Positions 24,881-34,130 of a stretch of 64,000 nt of DNA are shown one piece after another. The DNA comes from Rhodoferax sp. WC2427 (GTDB lineage Bacteria; Pseudomonadota; Gammaproteobacteria; Burkholderiales; Burkholderiaceae_C): positions 4,526,001 through 4,590,000 of the forward strand of contig NZ_CP162006.1 in the NCBI RefSeq assembly GCF_040822085.1, in the 5' to 3' direction. A program made the translations under genes and the position numbers. Position 1 is the first letter of the stretch; the number at the start of each line of letters is the position of its first letter. The notes under the pieces are model-generated. The model was given only the letters and a program-made list of their open reading frames with translations, had not been told where the DNA came from and did not search any database.

Positions 24881-26893
24881 ATGAAAACCGTCAAATCCTT
24901 CCCCCGCAAAGTCCAGGAAATCCCCAACACCTTCATTCCCCTGGCCGATGGCACCCGCCTGGCCGCGCGCATCTGGCGGCCGGTGGATGCCGAGCGCCAA
25001 CCCGTGCCCGCCATCCTCGAATACCTGCCCTACCGCAAGCGCGACGGCACCGTGGTGCGCGATGCCCTCACCCACCCCTACCTGGCAGGCCACGGCTACG
25101 CCTGCGTGCGGGTGGACATGCGGGGCAGCGGCGACTCCGACGGCGTGATGCTGGACGAGTACGCTGAAGCAGAGCTGGCCGACGCCGAAGAGGTCATCGC
25201 CTGGCTGGTGGCGCAGCTCTGGTGTACCGGAAAGGTGGGCATGATGGGCATCTCCTGGGGCGGCTTCAACGGCCTGCAGGTGGCCGCACGCCAGCCGCCG
25301 GGGCTGGAGGCGGTGATCACCCTGTGCTCCACCGACGACCGCTACGCAGACGACATCCACTACAAGGGCGGCTGCCTGCTGGGCGAAAACCTGGGCTGGT
25401 CGGCCACCATGCTGGCCTACTCAAGCCGCGCCCCCGACCCGGCCCTGGTGGGCGACCGCTGGCGCGCCATGTGGCTGGAGCGGCTGGAGGCCGAACCCCT
25501 GCTGGCCATCCCCTGGCTGCAGCACCCGCACCGCGATGCCTACTGGAAACGCGGCTCGGTGTGCGAAGACATAGGCGCCATCCAGGCCGCCGTGCTGGCC
25601 ATCGGCGGCTGGAACGATGCCTACTCCAACGCCGTGCCGCGCCTGGTGGCCAGCGTACAAAGCCCTGTGAAGGGGATTATTGGGCCCTGGGCGCACAAGT
25701 ACCCGCACTTCGCCGTGCCCGAGCCGCGCATCGGTTTTCTGCAAGAAGCCCTGCGCTGGTGGGACCAGTGGCTCAAGGGCGTGGACACCGGCGTGGCGCA
25801 AGACCCGGCGCACCGCACCTACATCATGGAGATCGGCCGCCCCGGCGCCAGCGTGGCGCACATCGCCGGGCGCTGGGTGAGCGACACGGTCTGGCCGTCG
25901 GACCGGTCCGAGCTGCAGCGCTGGTATCTCAATGCGCAGGGTCTAAGCCAGACCCCGGATGCCAAGGGCCAGCACATCGTCTCGTCCCCGCAGCACACCG
26001 GTGCCGACAGCGGCGAGTACTGCATCATCTGGCTCGGCCCGGAGTTCCCCGGCGACCAGCGCCAGGACGACTCGGGCTCGCTTACCTTCGACACCCCGCC
26101 GCTGGCCAAGCCCATCGACCTGGTGGGCGCGGCGGTGCTGCACCTGCGGGTCAGCAGCGACCGCCCGGTGGCCATCGCCGCCATCCGGCTCAACAGCGTC
26201 TGGCCCGACGGGGCGGTGTCGCGCCTGACCTACACGGTAGCCAACCTGTGCCACCGCAATAGCCATGAGCACCCCGAAGTGCTGGAACCCGGCAAGGTCT
26301 ACAGCCTGCAGATCGCGCTGGACGACGTGGCCTGCACCGTGCCCAAGGGCCACCGCCTGCGGGTGTCCATCTCCACCAGCTACTGGCCGCTGGTGTGGCC
26401 CGCGCCCGAGCCGGTGACGCTGACGGTGCACACGGGGGCCAGCTTTATCGACATACCGGTGCGCAAACCCAAGCGCGGTGAAAAAGCCCCGGTGTTCGCC
26501 CCTGCGCAAGCCGCGCCACCGGTGAAGCTGCTCACCGTACAGCCCGCCTGGAATAAGCGCGAGGTCACCACCGACCAGCGCACCGGCGAGCGCCGCATGG
26601 CCATCATCGACGACTTTGGCCGCAGCACCAGCACCGAGCACGGCCTGACCACCTGGGGCTGCGGGCGCGAAAACTACCGCATCCTGCCGGACGACCCGCT
26701 GTCGGCCCTGCAAGACTGCCACTGGTCGATGGAGACCTCGCGCGGCGACTGGAAAGTGCGCACCGAAACCTACAGCAGCCTGCGCGCGACGAAGACGCAT
26801 TGGCTGGTATCGGGCAGACTGGAAGCCTATGAGGGCGACACCCAGGTGTTTGCCAAAGCCTGGAACAAGAAGATCCCGCGCAAATTGGTTTAA
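24881..26893 (+). CDS. CocE/NonD-family serine hydrolase (peptidase S15 type)
   Basis: A 670-residue alpha/beta hydrolase. The nucleophile Ser125 sits in GISWGG; the acid is probably the Asp of GGWNDAYS and the base the His of GPWAHKYPH. The DMRGSGDSDG oxyanion region near 80 and the C-terminal jelly-roll (from about 400, with VGAAVLHLRVSSDRPVAIAA) match X-Pro dipeptidyl-peptidase/CocE enzymes. No signal peptide is seen, so it is likely cytoplasmic. Relatives hydrolyse esters or amides; the substrate is unknown. The gene follows a MocR-type regulator closely. Confidence 0.88.
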   Translation: MKTVKSFPRKVQEIPNTFIPLADGTRLAARIWRPVDAERQPVPAILEYLPYRKRDGTVVRDALTHPYLAGHGYACVRVDMRGSGDSDGVMLDEYAEAELADAEEVIAWLVAQLWCTGKVGMMGISWGGFNGLQVAARQPPGLEAVITLCSTDDRYADDIHYKGGCLLGENLGWSATMLAYSSRAPDPALVGDRWRAMWLERLEAEPLLAIPWLQHPHRDAYWKRGSVCEDIGAIQAAVLAIGGWNDAYSNAVPRLVASVQSPVKGIIGPWAHKYPHFAVPEPRIGFLQEALRWWDQWLKGVDTGVAQDPAHRTYIMEIGRPGASVAHIAGRWVSDTVWPSDRSELQRWYLNAQGLSQTPDAKGQHIVSSPQHTGADSGEYCIIWLGPEFPGDQRQDDSGSLTFDTPPLAKPIDLVGAAVLHLRVSSDRPVAIAAIRLNSVWPDGAVSRLTYTVANLCHRNSHEHPEVLEPGKVYSLQIALDDVACTVPKGHRLRVSISTSYWPLVWPAPEPVTLTVHTGASFIDIPVRKPKRGEKAPVFAPAQAAPPVKLLTVQPAWNKREVTTDQRTGERRMAIIDDFGRSTSTEHGLTTWGCGRENYRILPDDPLSALQDCHWSMETSRGDWKVRTETYSSLRATKTHWLVSGRLEAYEGDTQVFAKAWNKKIPRKLV

Positions 26894-26954
26894 GCCTTTT
26901 AAGCCTCCCATGCCCATCGCATGGGCGTGAGCAGCTCTTATTTTTGAAGCATCT
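26894..26954. repeat. Dispersed palindromic intergenic repeat, copy 8
   Basis: Contains CCCATGCCCATCGCATGGGC followed by GTGAGCAGCTCTTATTTTTG, in the gap before the EamA gene. Confidence 0.75.
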
Positions 26955-27830
26955 ATGCAAACCAAGTATTTCGTCCAGTTGGTGGCCTTGTCTGCCTTGT
27001 GGGGTACCACCTTCATGCTGACGCGCCTGGCGGTGCCCACGCTGGGGCACAACCTAGTGGCTGGCCTGCGCATGGCCATGGCCACGCTGGTACTGGGCGC
27101 CATCATGCGGGTGGCACGCCAGCCCTGGCCCTGGGCGCAGTGGCGCGAAATGTTTTTGCTGGGCGCGCTGGCGGTAGCCGGGCCGCACTTTTTTTACGCA
27201 TGGTCGTCGGTGGAGCTGCCTGCGGCCTACGGCTCGCTGCTATCGGTCACCGCGGTGCTGTTTGGGGCGATCATTTCGGCCACCATGAAAGAGGAGGTGC
27301 TGACCCCGGTGAAGCTGGTGGGCTGCCTGCTGGGCTTTGGCGGCGCGGCGTTGGTGGTGCAGCTGGGGCCTGTGAACCCCACGCCGCTGCTGGTGCTGTC
27401 GGCCCTGGGCTGCGTGGCGGGGGCATCGCTGTCGGGCATGTCCACCCCGTTTCTGAAGCGTGCTACCACCCGGCTGGAGCCGCTGGCCATCACCGCAGGC
27501 ATGCATGCCACCGGCGCGCTGCTGCTGTTGCCCGGTGCCCTGTACGACCTGCCCCGCGCGCACTTCACGCTGCCCGCCCTGGCCGGGGTGGTGCTGATGG
27601 GCACCATGACCTCGGGCATGGCGTACTGGATGTACATGCGCATCATGCGCCACGTGCCCCCGGTGGCGGCGCTGAGCAGCACCTTTTTGGTCACCGGATT
27701 TGGCGTGCTGTTTTCCATCATTTTTCTGGGCGAGGCCACCGGCCCCGGCCTGTACGCGGGCGGCGCGCTGATCGTCGTGGCCAGCATGATGGTCATGGGC
27801 TTCAACCCGCTGCGCCGCCGGGCCGCGTAA
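26955..27830 (+). CDS. EamA/DMT-family transporter
   Basis: A 291-residue membrane protein with two EamA repeats. It begins MQTKYFVQLVALSALWGTTF, with the conserved WG in helix 1, then RLAVPTLGHNLVAGLRMAMA; the second repeat contains SALGCVAGASLSGMSTPFLK and ends LYAGGALIVVASMMVMGF. It is predicted to lie in the inner membrane with an unknown substrate. A repeat copy fills the gap to the upstream hydrolase gene, while the dehydrogenase gene follows after 24 bp, so it probably starts a transcription unit with it. Confidence 0.86.
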   Translation: MQTKYFVQLVALSALWGTTFMLTRLAVPTLGHNLVAGLRMAMATLVLGAIMRVARQPWPWAQWREMFLLGALAVAGPHFFYAWSSVELPAAYGSLLSVTAVLFGAIISATMKEEVLTPVKLVGCLLGFGGAALVVQLGPVNPTPLLVLSALGCVAGASLSGMSTPFLKRATTRLEPLAITAGMHATGALLLLPGALYDLPRAHFTLPALAGVVLMGTMTSGMAYWMYMRIMRHVPPVAALSSTFLVTGFGVLFSIIFLGEATGPGLYAGGALIVVASMMVMGFNPLRRRAA

Positions 27831-27854
27831 TTTTTTAATCCACTGGAGTTAGAG

Positions 27855-28775
27855 ATGGCACTGAACATTGGTTTTATCGGCTTGGGCAGCTTGGGCGAGG
27901 GCCTGTGCAACAGCCTGGTGAAGGCGGGCTTTCCGGTCACGGTGACGGACCTGAACCCTGCCTGCGCCCAGAAGCTGCTGGCGGCGGGCGCGGCCTGGGC
28001 GGACGATGTGGCCGGGGTCTGCCGGGGCGCGGACGTGGTGATCACCGTACTGCCCTCGCCCGCCATTTCGCGCAAAGTGGTGGAAGGCCCGGGCGGTGTG
28101 TTTGAGAACCTGCGTGCGGGCGGAGTGTGGATAGAGATGAGCACCACCGATTTCGAGGACCTGCAGCGCCTGCAAGCGGCCGCCACCGAGCGCGGCATTG
28201 CGGTGCTGGAATGCCCGGTCACCGGCGGGGTGCACCTGGCCAACTCGGGCCAGATCACCGTGCTGGTGGGCGGCGATGAGGCCGTGTTCCAGCGCGTGGA
28301 GCCGCTGCTGGCGGCCATGGGCGGGCAGATCATCTACATGGGCAAGCTGGGCAATGCATCCGTGGTGAAAGTGGTCACCAATATGCTGGCCTTCATCCAC
28401 CTGGTGGCCGCGGGCGAGGCCATGATGGTGCCCGCCAAATACGGCGTGGACCCGGATGCCACCTACCGCGCCATCCGCGCCAGTTCGGGCAACAGCTTTG
28501 TGCACGAGACCGAGTCGCAGCTCATCCTCAGCGGCAGCTACAACGTCAAGTTCAACATGGACCTGGCCTGCAAAGACCTGGGTCTGGTCAACGGCATCGC
28601 CGAAAAACTGGGCGTGCCGCTGGAGCTGGGCAGCATGACGCAGCAGATCTTCCGCCGCGCCCGCGGCCTGTTTGGCAGCCAGGCGCAAAGCCCCGAGGTG
28701 GTGCGCATGCTGGAGCAGGCCTGCGGCCTGGAACTGCGCGCGCCCGGCTACCCCACCGAGCTGGTGGCGGAGTAA
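27855..28775 (+). CDS. NAD(P)-dependent beta-hydroxyacid dehydrogenase (HIBADH/GlxR family)
   Basis: A 306-residue protein with an N-terminal Rossmann fold (GFIGLGSLGEGLCNSLVKAG, the GxGxxG fingerprint at about 7-12) and a C-terminal helical domain. The family substrate-binding motif is seen as ECPVTGGVHLANSGQITVLV near 122-140 (D/ExPVxGG), and the catalytic Lys lies in GNASVVKVVTNML near 175. Such enzymes oxidise 3-hydroxyisobutyrate or reduce tartronate semialdehyde; the exact substrate is unknown. A GGAG-like site precedes the ATG, and the aldehyde dehydrogenase gene starts 3 bp after the stop. Confidence 0.9.
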   Translation: MALNIGFIGLGSLGEGLCNSLVKAGFPVTVTDLNPACAQKLLAAGAAWADDVAGVCRGADVVITVLPSPAISRKVVEGPGGVFENLRAGGVWIEMSTTDFEDLQRLQAAATERGIAVLECPVTGGVHLANSGQITVLVGGDEAVFQRVEPLLAAMGGQIIYMGKLGNASVVKVVTNMLAFIHLVAAGEAMMVPAKYGVDPDATYRAIRASSGNSFVHETESQLILSGSYNVKFNMDLACKDLGLVNGIAEKLGVPLELGSMTQQIFRRARGLFGSQAQSPEVVRMLEQACGLELRAPGYPTELVAE

Positions 28776-28778
28776 GCC

Positions 28779-30260
28779 ATGACCCACGAAGACTGGCTGC
28801 GCAAAGCCCAAGCGCTGAAAATCGAAGGCCGCCTGTTCATCGAAGGCCGCTACGTAGACGCGCAAGACGGCGGCAGCTTTGACTGCACCAACCCCAGCAC
28901 CGGTGCCGTGCTGGCCCGCATCGCCCAAGGCGAAGCCAAAGACGTGGATGCCGCCGTGGCCAGCGCCCTGGCCGCCTGGAACGACCGCCGCTGGCGCGGC
29001 CAGGCCCCGCGCGAGCGCATGCAGGTGATGAACCGCTGGGCCGACCTGGTGGAGCAACATGCCGAAGAGCTGGCGCTGCTGGAAACCCTGGACATGGGCA
29101 AGCCCATCAGCGACATGCTGAACATCGACCTGCCCGAGGTGCTGCGCACCATCCGCTATTTCGCCGAGTGCATCGACAAGGTGGAGGGGGCCGTGACCCA
29201 CACCGCGCCCGGCGCGCTGCACATGATCCTGCACGAGCCGCTGGGCGTGGTGGGTGCCATCACGCCGTGGAACTACCCGATGCTGATGGCGGTATGGAAG
29301 CTGGCCCCCATCCTGGCCGCAGGCAACTGCGTAGTGCTCAAACCCGCCGAGCAGGCCCCGCTGACCTGCACCCGGCTGGCCGCATTGTTCGTGGAGGCGG
29401 GCGGCCCCGCCGGGGTGTTTAACCTGGTCAACGGCCTGGGCCCCGAGGCAGGCCGCGCCCTGGCCCTCCACCCGGATGTGATCAAGCTGTCGTTCACCGG
29501 CTCCACCCGCGTCGGCAAGCTGCTGATGGGCTACGCCGGGCAGTCCAACATGAAGCGCGTGGCGCTGGAAACCGGCGGCAAAAGCCCGCAGATTTTCATG
29601 CCCGACCTGTACGATCTGGACGCAGCGGTAGACCGCGCCGTAGGCGGCATTTTTGACAACGCCGGCCAGGTCTGCAACGCGGGCTCGCGCCTGCTGGTGC
29701 ACCGCGATCTGCAAGAGGCATTTACCGCCAAATTCATCGCCCGCACCCAGGCGCTGTACCAGCCCGGCGACCCGCTGGACCCGGCCACCACCCTCGGCCC
29801 CCTGGCCAGCCAGCCCCACCAGCGCAAGGTGCTGGCCGACATCGCCCGCGGCCAGGCCGAAGGCGCGCAAATGGTGATGGGCGGTACAAACGTCGCCCTG
29901 CCCGGCACGTATGTGCCCCCCACCCTGTTCGTCGGCCACAACCGCATGGCCATCGCCCAGGAAGAAATCTTCGGCCCGGTAGCCACCCTCATCCCCTTCG
30001 ACACCGAAGCCGAGGCCATCGGGTTAGCCAACGACTCCGTCTACGGCCTCGCCGCCGCCGTCTGGACCCGCGACCTGCACCAGGCCCACCGCATGGTCGG
30101 GGCGCTGGAGGCGGGCGTGGTCTGGGTCAACTGCTTCGGCGATGGGGACATGACCCAGCCGTTTGGCGGGTACAAGCAGTCGGGGAATTCGCGGGACAAA
30201 CATGTGGACAGTTTGCTGTCGTACATGCAGACCAAATCGGCTTGGTTCCAGGTGGGGTGA
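28779..30260 (+). CDS. Aldehyde dehydrogenase family protein (PuuC/betaine-aldehyde-type)
   Basis: A 493-residue NAD(P)-dependent dehydrogenase. It has GVVGAITPWNYPMLMAVWKL near 150-170, FTGSTRVGKLLMG near 237, the general base in ALETGGKSPQIF near 262 and the catalytic Cys in NAGQVCNAGSRLLVH near 300. The C-terminus has EEIFGPVATLIPF and QPFGGYKQSGNSRDKHVDS, as in gamma-glutamyl-gamma-aminobutyraldehyde and related dehydrogenases. It is probably an operon partner of the dehydrogenase just upstream, oxidising the aldehyde that enzyme makes or a related one. Confidence 0.9.
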   Translation: MTHEDWLRKAQALKIEGRLFIEGRYVDAQDGGSFDCTNPSTGAVLARIAQGEAKDVDAAVASALAAWNDRRWRGQAPRERMQVMNRWADLVEQHAEELALLETLDMGKPISDMLNIDLPEVLRTIRYFAECIDKVEGAVTHTAPGALHMILHEPLGVVGAITPWNYPMLMAVWKLAPILAAGNCVVLKPAEQAPLTCTRLAALFVEAGGPAGVFNLVNGLGPEAGRALALHPDVIKLSFTGSTRVGKLLMGYAGQSNMKRVALETGGKSPQIFMPDLYDLDAAVDRAVGGIFDNAGQVCNAGSRLLVHRDLQEAFTAKFIARTQALYQPGDPLDPATTLGPLASQPHQRKVLADIARGQAEGAQMVMGGTNVALPGTYVPPTLFVGHNRMAIAQEEIFGPVATLIPFDTEAEAIGLANDSVYGLAAAVWTRDLHQAHRMVGALEAGVVWVNCFGDGDMTQPFGGYKQSGNSRDKHVDSLLSYMQTKSAWFQVG

Positions 30261-30429
30261 GGGGGGCATCTTAATGCTCAACGCCGCCAGCTATAGTGCC
30301 GCACCACTTACGTTGTTTTTCTAGAGTTTTATGGTTCTTTGACCATTCGCTTCAAACCGAGAAATTCTAAGTTTGAGTGGGTTTTGGGGCAATTTATGCC
30401 TCACATAATCAGCATATGGAAGGTAGTTT

Positions 30430-31725
30430 GTGGAAAAAGCTGTTTTGGTAATAATTGGGGCGATTTTTTTACTCGCTCTCTTATATTGGGCATTCAAACT
30501 TGGCAAGAAGAGAGTAGCGGTAACGAAGCCCGAGCTCGACGCTGTTTCTACAACGCTTGTAAATGTGCAGCCGTTCACATCGCATATCAGATCGGCATTA
30601 GCGAACTTTGAACTCTTAGACGACCAAGGCAAAGTCATGATCGCAAGCAGGGAGTTGGAATGCATGCCCAATAGTGGAGCGGAACTCAAGCCAACCGCCG
30701 AAACTGGGAAACTAATTACCCGGCTTGCAAGCGAGTTTTTCAAAGGTGCAGTCAGTATTCCCGGCAAGACGGTGGAAATCGTTTTTCATCCACGAGTTCA
30801 AGAAGGTTTACGTGATGGAACTTTCAGCCTAATGCAAACCAGAACCGGTGAAGTATTGGCAGATGCTGTGAACAACGCTTCTGGGAGGATTGTCGGAAAA
30901 GGGAGAATAGTTCAGACAGGGCAGGTCAAGCAACTTGCAGCTGGCGCTTTTCAGCTTGCCAGTATCGTGGTGGCTCAATCTCATTTGGCTGACATAGAGC
31001 GGTCCCTTAGCGCGTTGAAAGGTGGCATTAATCAAGTCCTGGACAATATGGAGGCATCTGATGTGGCCAGCATCAAAGGGGGCATCGCTTACCTGGAACA
31101 AGTCGCAGATCTCATCAAATCGAACGGAGTTCCGGATCAACTGAGCATGCCCCTTCAGGTCACCATTGCTCAGCTCGTTTTATCTTCCAATGTATGGCGT
31201 GAGAAGCTTTTTGAAGATGTTCGCAGCCTTATCCACCGGATTGGGGGGCAGCAGGATCAGGACTCGTGGGGTGGAACGGAGAACACCTACAAGGCTCTTC
31301 TCTCCCATGCAGATGTTACGGACAAACTGGCAAAGCGTTATGACTTGTACACCGACTTCGTCAGGCTTCTGGACTTCTTACTCATCTATATCGATCCTCT
31401 CAAAAAGAACTTTGTACCACCGCAAGTAGACGGAGCTCAGTGGGAGGGTCTTCTCAGCAACTTGCGAGATGGGCTCGCAGCTAAGACAGATGAATTGATT
31501 AAGGCCATATTCAACAGCGATGAAATTCTCCAAGCCCGTAAAGACAAGATTAATCTAAAAATGGACAAATTCGTGGAGATTGGTGTAGGTCAGCTTCGAG
31601 CATATGAAGCCTTCTCACTCAATTTGTCTCAACGGCTGGACCTTATTTTGTCTGCCTCAGACGGAGTGAAATTAGCAATCGCATTCGATGATGACGGTGA
31701 AGTGAAAAGAGCCTCTTTGCAGTAG
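30430..31725 (+). CDS. Orphan AT-richer membrane-anchored protein of unknown function
   Basis: A 431-residue protein starting at GTG 30430, with GGAAGG about 8 bases upstream. One membrane helix at about 4-23 (KAVLVIIGAIFLLALLYWAF) is followed by a soluble, largely helical domain of about 400 residues. A Gly-rich stretch near 150-160 (GRIVGKGRIVQTGQVKQL) precedes helices around ADIERSLSALKGGINQVLDN. I do not recognise the family. Base composition and codon use are clearly AT-richer than in neighbouring genes. It is followed directly by the first of three long repeats, which suggests acquisition with the accessory patch. Confidence 0.75.
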   Translation: MEKAVLVIIGAIFLLALLYWAFKLGKKRVAVTKPELDAVSTTLVNVQPFTSHIRSALANFELLDDQGKVMIASRELECMPNSGAELKPTAETGKLITRLASEFFKGAVSIPGKTVEIVFHPRVQEGLRDGTFSLMQTRTGEVLADAVNNASGRIVGKGRIVQTGQVKQLAAGAFQLASIVVAQSHLADIERSLSALKGGINQVLDNMEASDVASIKGGIAYLEQVADLIKSNGVPDQLSMPLQVTIAQLVLSSNVWREKLFEDVRSLIHRIGGQQDQDSWGGTENTYKALLSHADVTDKLAKRYDLYTDFVRLLDFLLIYIDPLKKNFVPPQVDGAQWEGLLSNLRDGLAAKTDELIKAIFNSDEILQARKDKINLKMDKFVEIGVGQLRAYEAFSLNLSQRLDLILSASDGVKLAIAFDDDGEVKRASLQ

Positions 31726-31785
31726 ATTTTTGGTTCAAGTCTTACCCAAAGCTAAATGCAATTCCCTCAGTCCAGCGCCCACAAG

Positions 31786-32184
31786 CTCGCGACCGGCGCG
31801 ATGCCCGGCATAGCCGGGCCGATCCCGCTCCCCGGGGTCCCCATCTGTGTGCGCCGAGGAGCACAGCTTTGGGCGGATTAGGGCTGGCGTTGTTTGAGCG
31901 CCAGCGAGTTTAGCCAGACCCCGCCCAAAGCGCGCACCGCAGGTTCCCGCAGCGCCAGCGGAGGGCGCAGACAGTTGGGGCGCCTTTCTTTGGGTTACTT
32001 TTCTTTTGCGCAAAAGAACAAGTGACTGCGCCGCCGGGGCGCACTACCCGGCCGGGGATGCTGGCAGCCCCCCAGAAAACGTCAACGTCAACCCGCCAAT
32101 AGGGGTCGGAGCCCAAATGCGGGGTACACCGTGCTCGACCCGCCAGCTTTGATCGCGCAATTGGGATCCGACCCCCATTGGCTA
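31786..32184. repeat. Long structured intergenic repeat, copy R1
   Basis: About 400 bp shared with R2 and R3. Landmarks in order: GGCGCGATGCCCGGCATAGC; CCCCATCTGTGTGCGCCGAG; a T-rich/A-rich hairpin at about 31998-32022; then an inverted repeat with arms at 32102-32121 (GGGGTCGGAGCCCAAATGCG) and 32156-32175 (CGCAATTGGGATCCGACCCC). Open frames across the copies differ in phase, so it is judged non-coding. Confidence 0.8.
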
Positions 32185-32204
32185 ACGCCCGTGCAGTCTG
32201 CACA

Positions 32205-32295
32205 TTTTGGTAGTTAAAAATAGAAGCTGCTTACGCTCATCTGGTAAGCACAATCAGCCTTTTTGGTATCTGAAAATGGGCCTAAATTTCTGAAA
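32205..32295. repeat. Dispersed palindromic repeat, extended form, copy 9
   Basis: Contains TTTTGGTAGTTAAAAATAGA, AGCTGCTTACGCTCATCTGG and the tail TTGGTATCTGAAAATGGGCC, the longer version of the family, between R1 and the GrpB gene. Confidence 0.8.
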
Positions 32296-32305
32296 AACAT
32301 CCACC

Positions 32306-32842
32306 ATGACCGAACAAGAATCTCTGCTCGCGGCCATCCACGAAGAGGTGCGCCTGCACCCCTATGACCCATCGTGGCCCCCTGCGTTTGCAGCTGAGCA
32401 GGCGCGGCTGGCTTCTATGCTGCCAGCTGTGTTCCAGGACATCGCGCACATCGGAAGCACCGCCGTACCCGGCATGCCCGCCAAGCCCATCATTGATCTA
32501 TTGGCCGGTGTGGAATCCATGGCGTTAGCGAAGTCCATTGCCGCGCAGGTCTGCCAATCGGGCTATACCACATCGGCGGAGTTCAATGCCAGCCTGCAAG
32601 ACCGCCAGTGGTTCATGCGCTGGGCCGAAGGGCACCGCACGCACCACCTCCATGTGGTGGTGCACGCAAGCGAGGTCTGGCACGCGCATCTGGCGTTTCG
32701 CGATGCCCTGCGGTCAGACGCTGCGCTTGCGGCCCGCTATGCGGCGCTCAAATCCGACCTCGCCGCACGCCACACCACCGACCGAGAGGCCTATACGGAT
32801 GCCAAGGCCGCCTTTATTCGCTCCGCACTGGGCGACGGCTGA
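32306..32842 (+). CDS. GrpB family protein (UPF0157)
   Basis: A 178-residue member of the nucleotidyltransferase-fold GrpB family. The N-terminus has VRLHPYDPSWPPAFAAEQAR; the hallmark HIGSTAVPGMPAKPIIDLL lies near 50-68, with the GS and the Asp typical of the nucleotidyltransferase superfamily. The middle has WFMRWAEGHRTHHLHVV near 95-110 and the C-terminus a charged helix ending DAKAAFIRSALG. The molecular function is unknown in general. Repeats flank the gene on both sides and no operon partner is present. Confidence 0.9.
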   Translation: MTEQESLLAAIHEEVRLHPYDPSWPPAFAAEQARLASMLPAVFQDIAHIGSTAVPGMPAKPIIDLLAGVESMALAKSIAAQVCQSGYTTSAEFNASLQDRQWFMRWAEGHRTHHLHVVVHASEVWHAHLAFRDALRSDAALAARYAALKSDLAARHTTDREAYTDAKAAFIRSALGDG

Positions 32843-32879
32843 GGCGGGCCATGGAGCCGACCACTTCACCGGTATAAAT

Positions 32880-32980
32880 GCTGCGTTTTGGATAGTTAAA
32901 AATAGGAGCTGCTTGTGCTGATTGGATCAGCGTAAGAGGGCAATTTGGCATCTGAAAAATGGCCTGAAAGTCTCAAACTA
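32880..32980. repeat. Dispersed palindromic repeat, extended form, copy 10
   Basis: Contains TTGGATAGTTAAAAATAGGA, GCTGCTTGTGCTGATTGGAT and the tail GGCATCTGAAAAATGGCCTG. It is continuous with R2; the same junction recurs at copy 12/R3. Confidence 0.8.
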
Positions 32981-33400
32981 GCGCAATTGCCATCCGTGCT
33001 CGCGCCCTAGGCGCGATGCCCGGCAGAGCCGGGCCGATTCCGCTTCCGGGGTCCCCATCTGTATGCGCCGAGGAGCACAGCTTTGGGCGGATCAAGGCTG
33101 GCGTTGTCTGAGCGCCAGCGAGTTTAGCCAGACCCCGTCCAAAGCGCGCACCGCAGGTTCCCCGGCGCGGTAGCGACGGGGCGCAGACAGTTGGGGCGCC
33201 TTTCTTTTGGTGTCTTTTCTTTTGCGTAAAAGAAAAGATACTGCGCCGCCGGGCGCACTACCCGGCCGGGGATGCTGGCGAGCACCCAGAAACCGTCAAC
33301 GTCAACCCACCAATAGGGGTCGGAGCCCAAATGCGGGATACACCGTGCTCGATCCGCCAGCTCTGATCGCGCAATTGGGATCCGACCCCCATTGGCTACG
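32981..33400. repeat. Long structured intergenic repeat, copy R2
   Basis: The same landmarks as R1 and R3. The central hairpin has perfect 11-bp arms TCTTTTCTTTT (33213-33223) and AAAAGAAAAGA (33228-33238). The second inverted repeat has arms at 33316-33335 and 33370-33389. From 33401 to 33485 the sequence diverges and no gene is seen. Confidence 0.82.
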
Positions 33401-33485
33401 ATGGCACTTTTGCCGCCAGCACCCGTTGCGCAATCGGGAACCGCACCCATTCGCTTCGACCCGCGGAGTCGAAACAAATTGCTTC

Positions 33486-33580
33486 TTTTTTGATAGTTAA
33501 AAATAGGAGCTGCTTACGCCCATAGGATAAGCACAGGCTGCCGTTTTGGCATCTGAAAATGGACCCGAAAATCTGAAATA
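33486..33580. repeat. Dispersed palindromic repeat, extended form, copy 11
   Basis: Contains TTTGATAGTTAAAAATAGGA, GCTGCTTACGCCCATAGGAT and the tail TTGGCATCTGAAAATGGACC, upstream of the DUF488 gene. Confidence 0.8.
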
Positions 33581-33646
33581 GTCTGCTGCACAAACCACGC
33601 CAAAGCGCGGCTATAGTTTTGCGGTATTTGTACCAAGGAGCACAGC

Positions 33647-34033
33647 ATGGTGGTTCGCATTGTCCAACTGGGTAGCCCCCGAGACCCGCAAGAAGGCACC
33701 CGCATCGGCACGGTGCGCCGGCCCCCGCGCGGGGTGCCCAAAGCCGAGTTTGCGACGGGAAACTGGTACGACGTGTGGTACCCCAACCTGGCCCCCAGCG
33801 CCGACACCATGAAGCTGGGCCAGACCGCCGAGACCCCGGAGCAATGGCGCGCTTTCGAGAAAAAGTACAAGGCCGAAATGGCCACCCCCGACAACACCCG
33901 CACCCTGGCCCTGCTGGCCACCCTGTCCCACCAAAGCCACTTCTCGGTGGGCTGCTACTGCGTGGAAGAAGCGCATTGCCACCGCTCGATCCTGCGGCAT
34001 TTGCTGGTAGAAGCTGGGGCCAATGTGCAGTAG
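33647..34033 (+). CDS. DUF488 family protein
   Basis: A 128-residue protein with AAGGAG upstream of the ATG. It begins MVVRIVQLGSPRDPQEGTRI; the family region WYDVWYPNLAPSADTMKLGQ lies near 40-60, and the C-terminal motif GCYCVEEAHCHRSILRHLL, with clustered Cys/His, lies near 103-121. DUF488 proteins have no established function; the conserved Cys/His end suggests metal or redox chemistry. It is a single gene between two long repeats. Confidence 0.88.
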   Translation: MVVRIVQLGSPRDPQEGTRIGTVRRPPRGVPKAEFATGNWYDVWYPNLAPSADTMKLGQTAETPEQWRAFEKKYKAEMATPDNTRTLALLATLSHQSHFSVGCYCVEEAHCHRSILRHLLVEAGANVQ

Positions 34034-34044
34034 CGTTGCGCTAC

Positions 34045-34130
34045 TGTTTTGGTAGTTAAAAATAGGAGCCGCTTGCGCTGATTGAATAAGCGCAGGAGGT
34101 CGATTTGGCACCTGAAAAATGGCCTGAAAG
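34045..34130. repeat. Dispersed palindromic repeat, extended form, copy 12
   Basis: Contains TTGGTAGTTAAAAATAGGAG, CCGCTTGCGCTGATTGAATA and the tail GGCACCTGAAAAATGGCCTG. It is continuous with R3. Confidence 0.8.

Noticed and set aside
27849..29939. 696-codon minus-strand frame opposite the dehydrogenase genes
   Set aside because: Antisense shadow with Gly/His/Gln-rich low-complexity translation.
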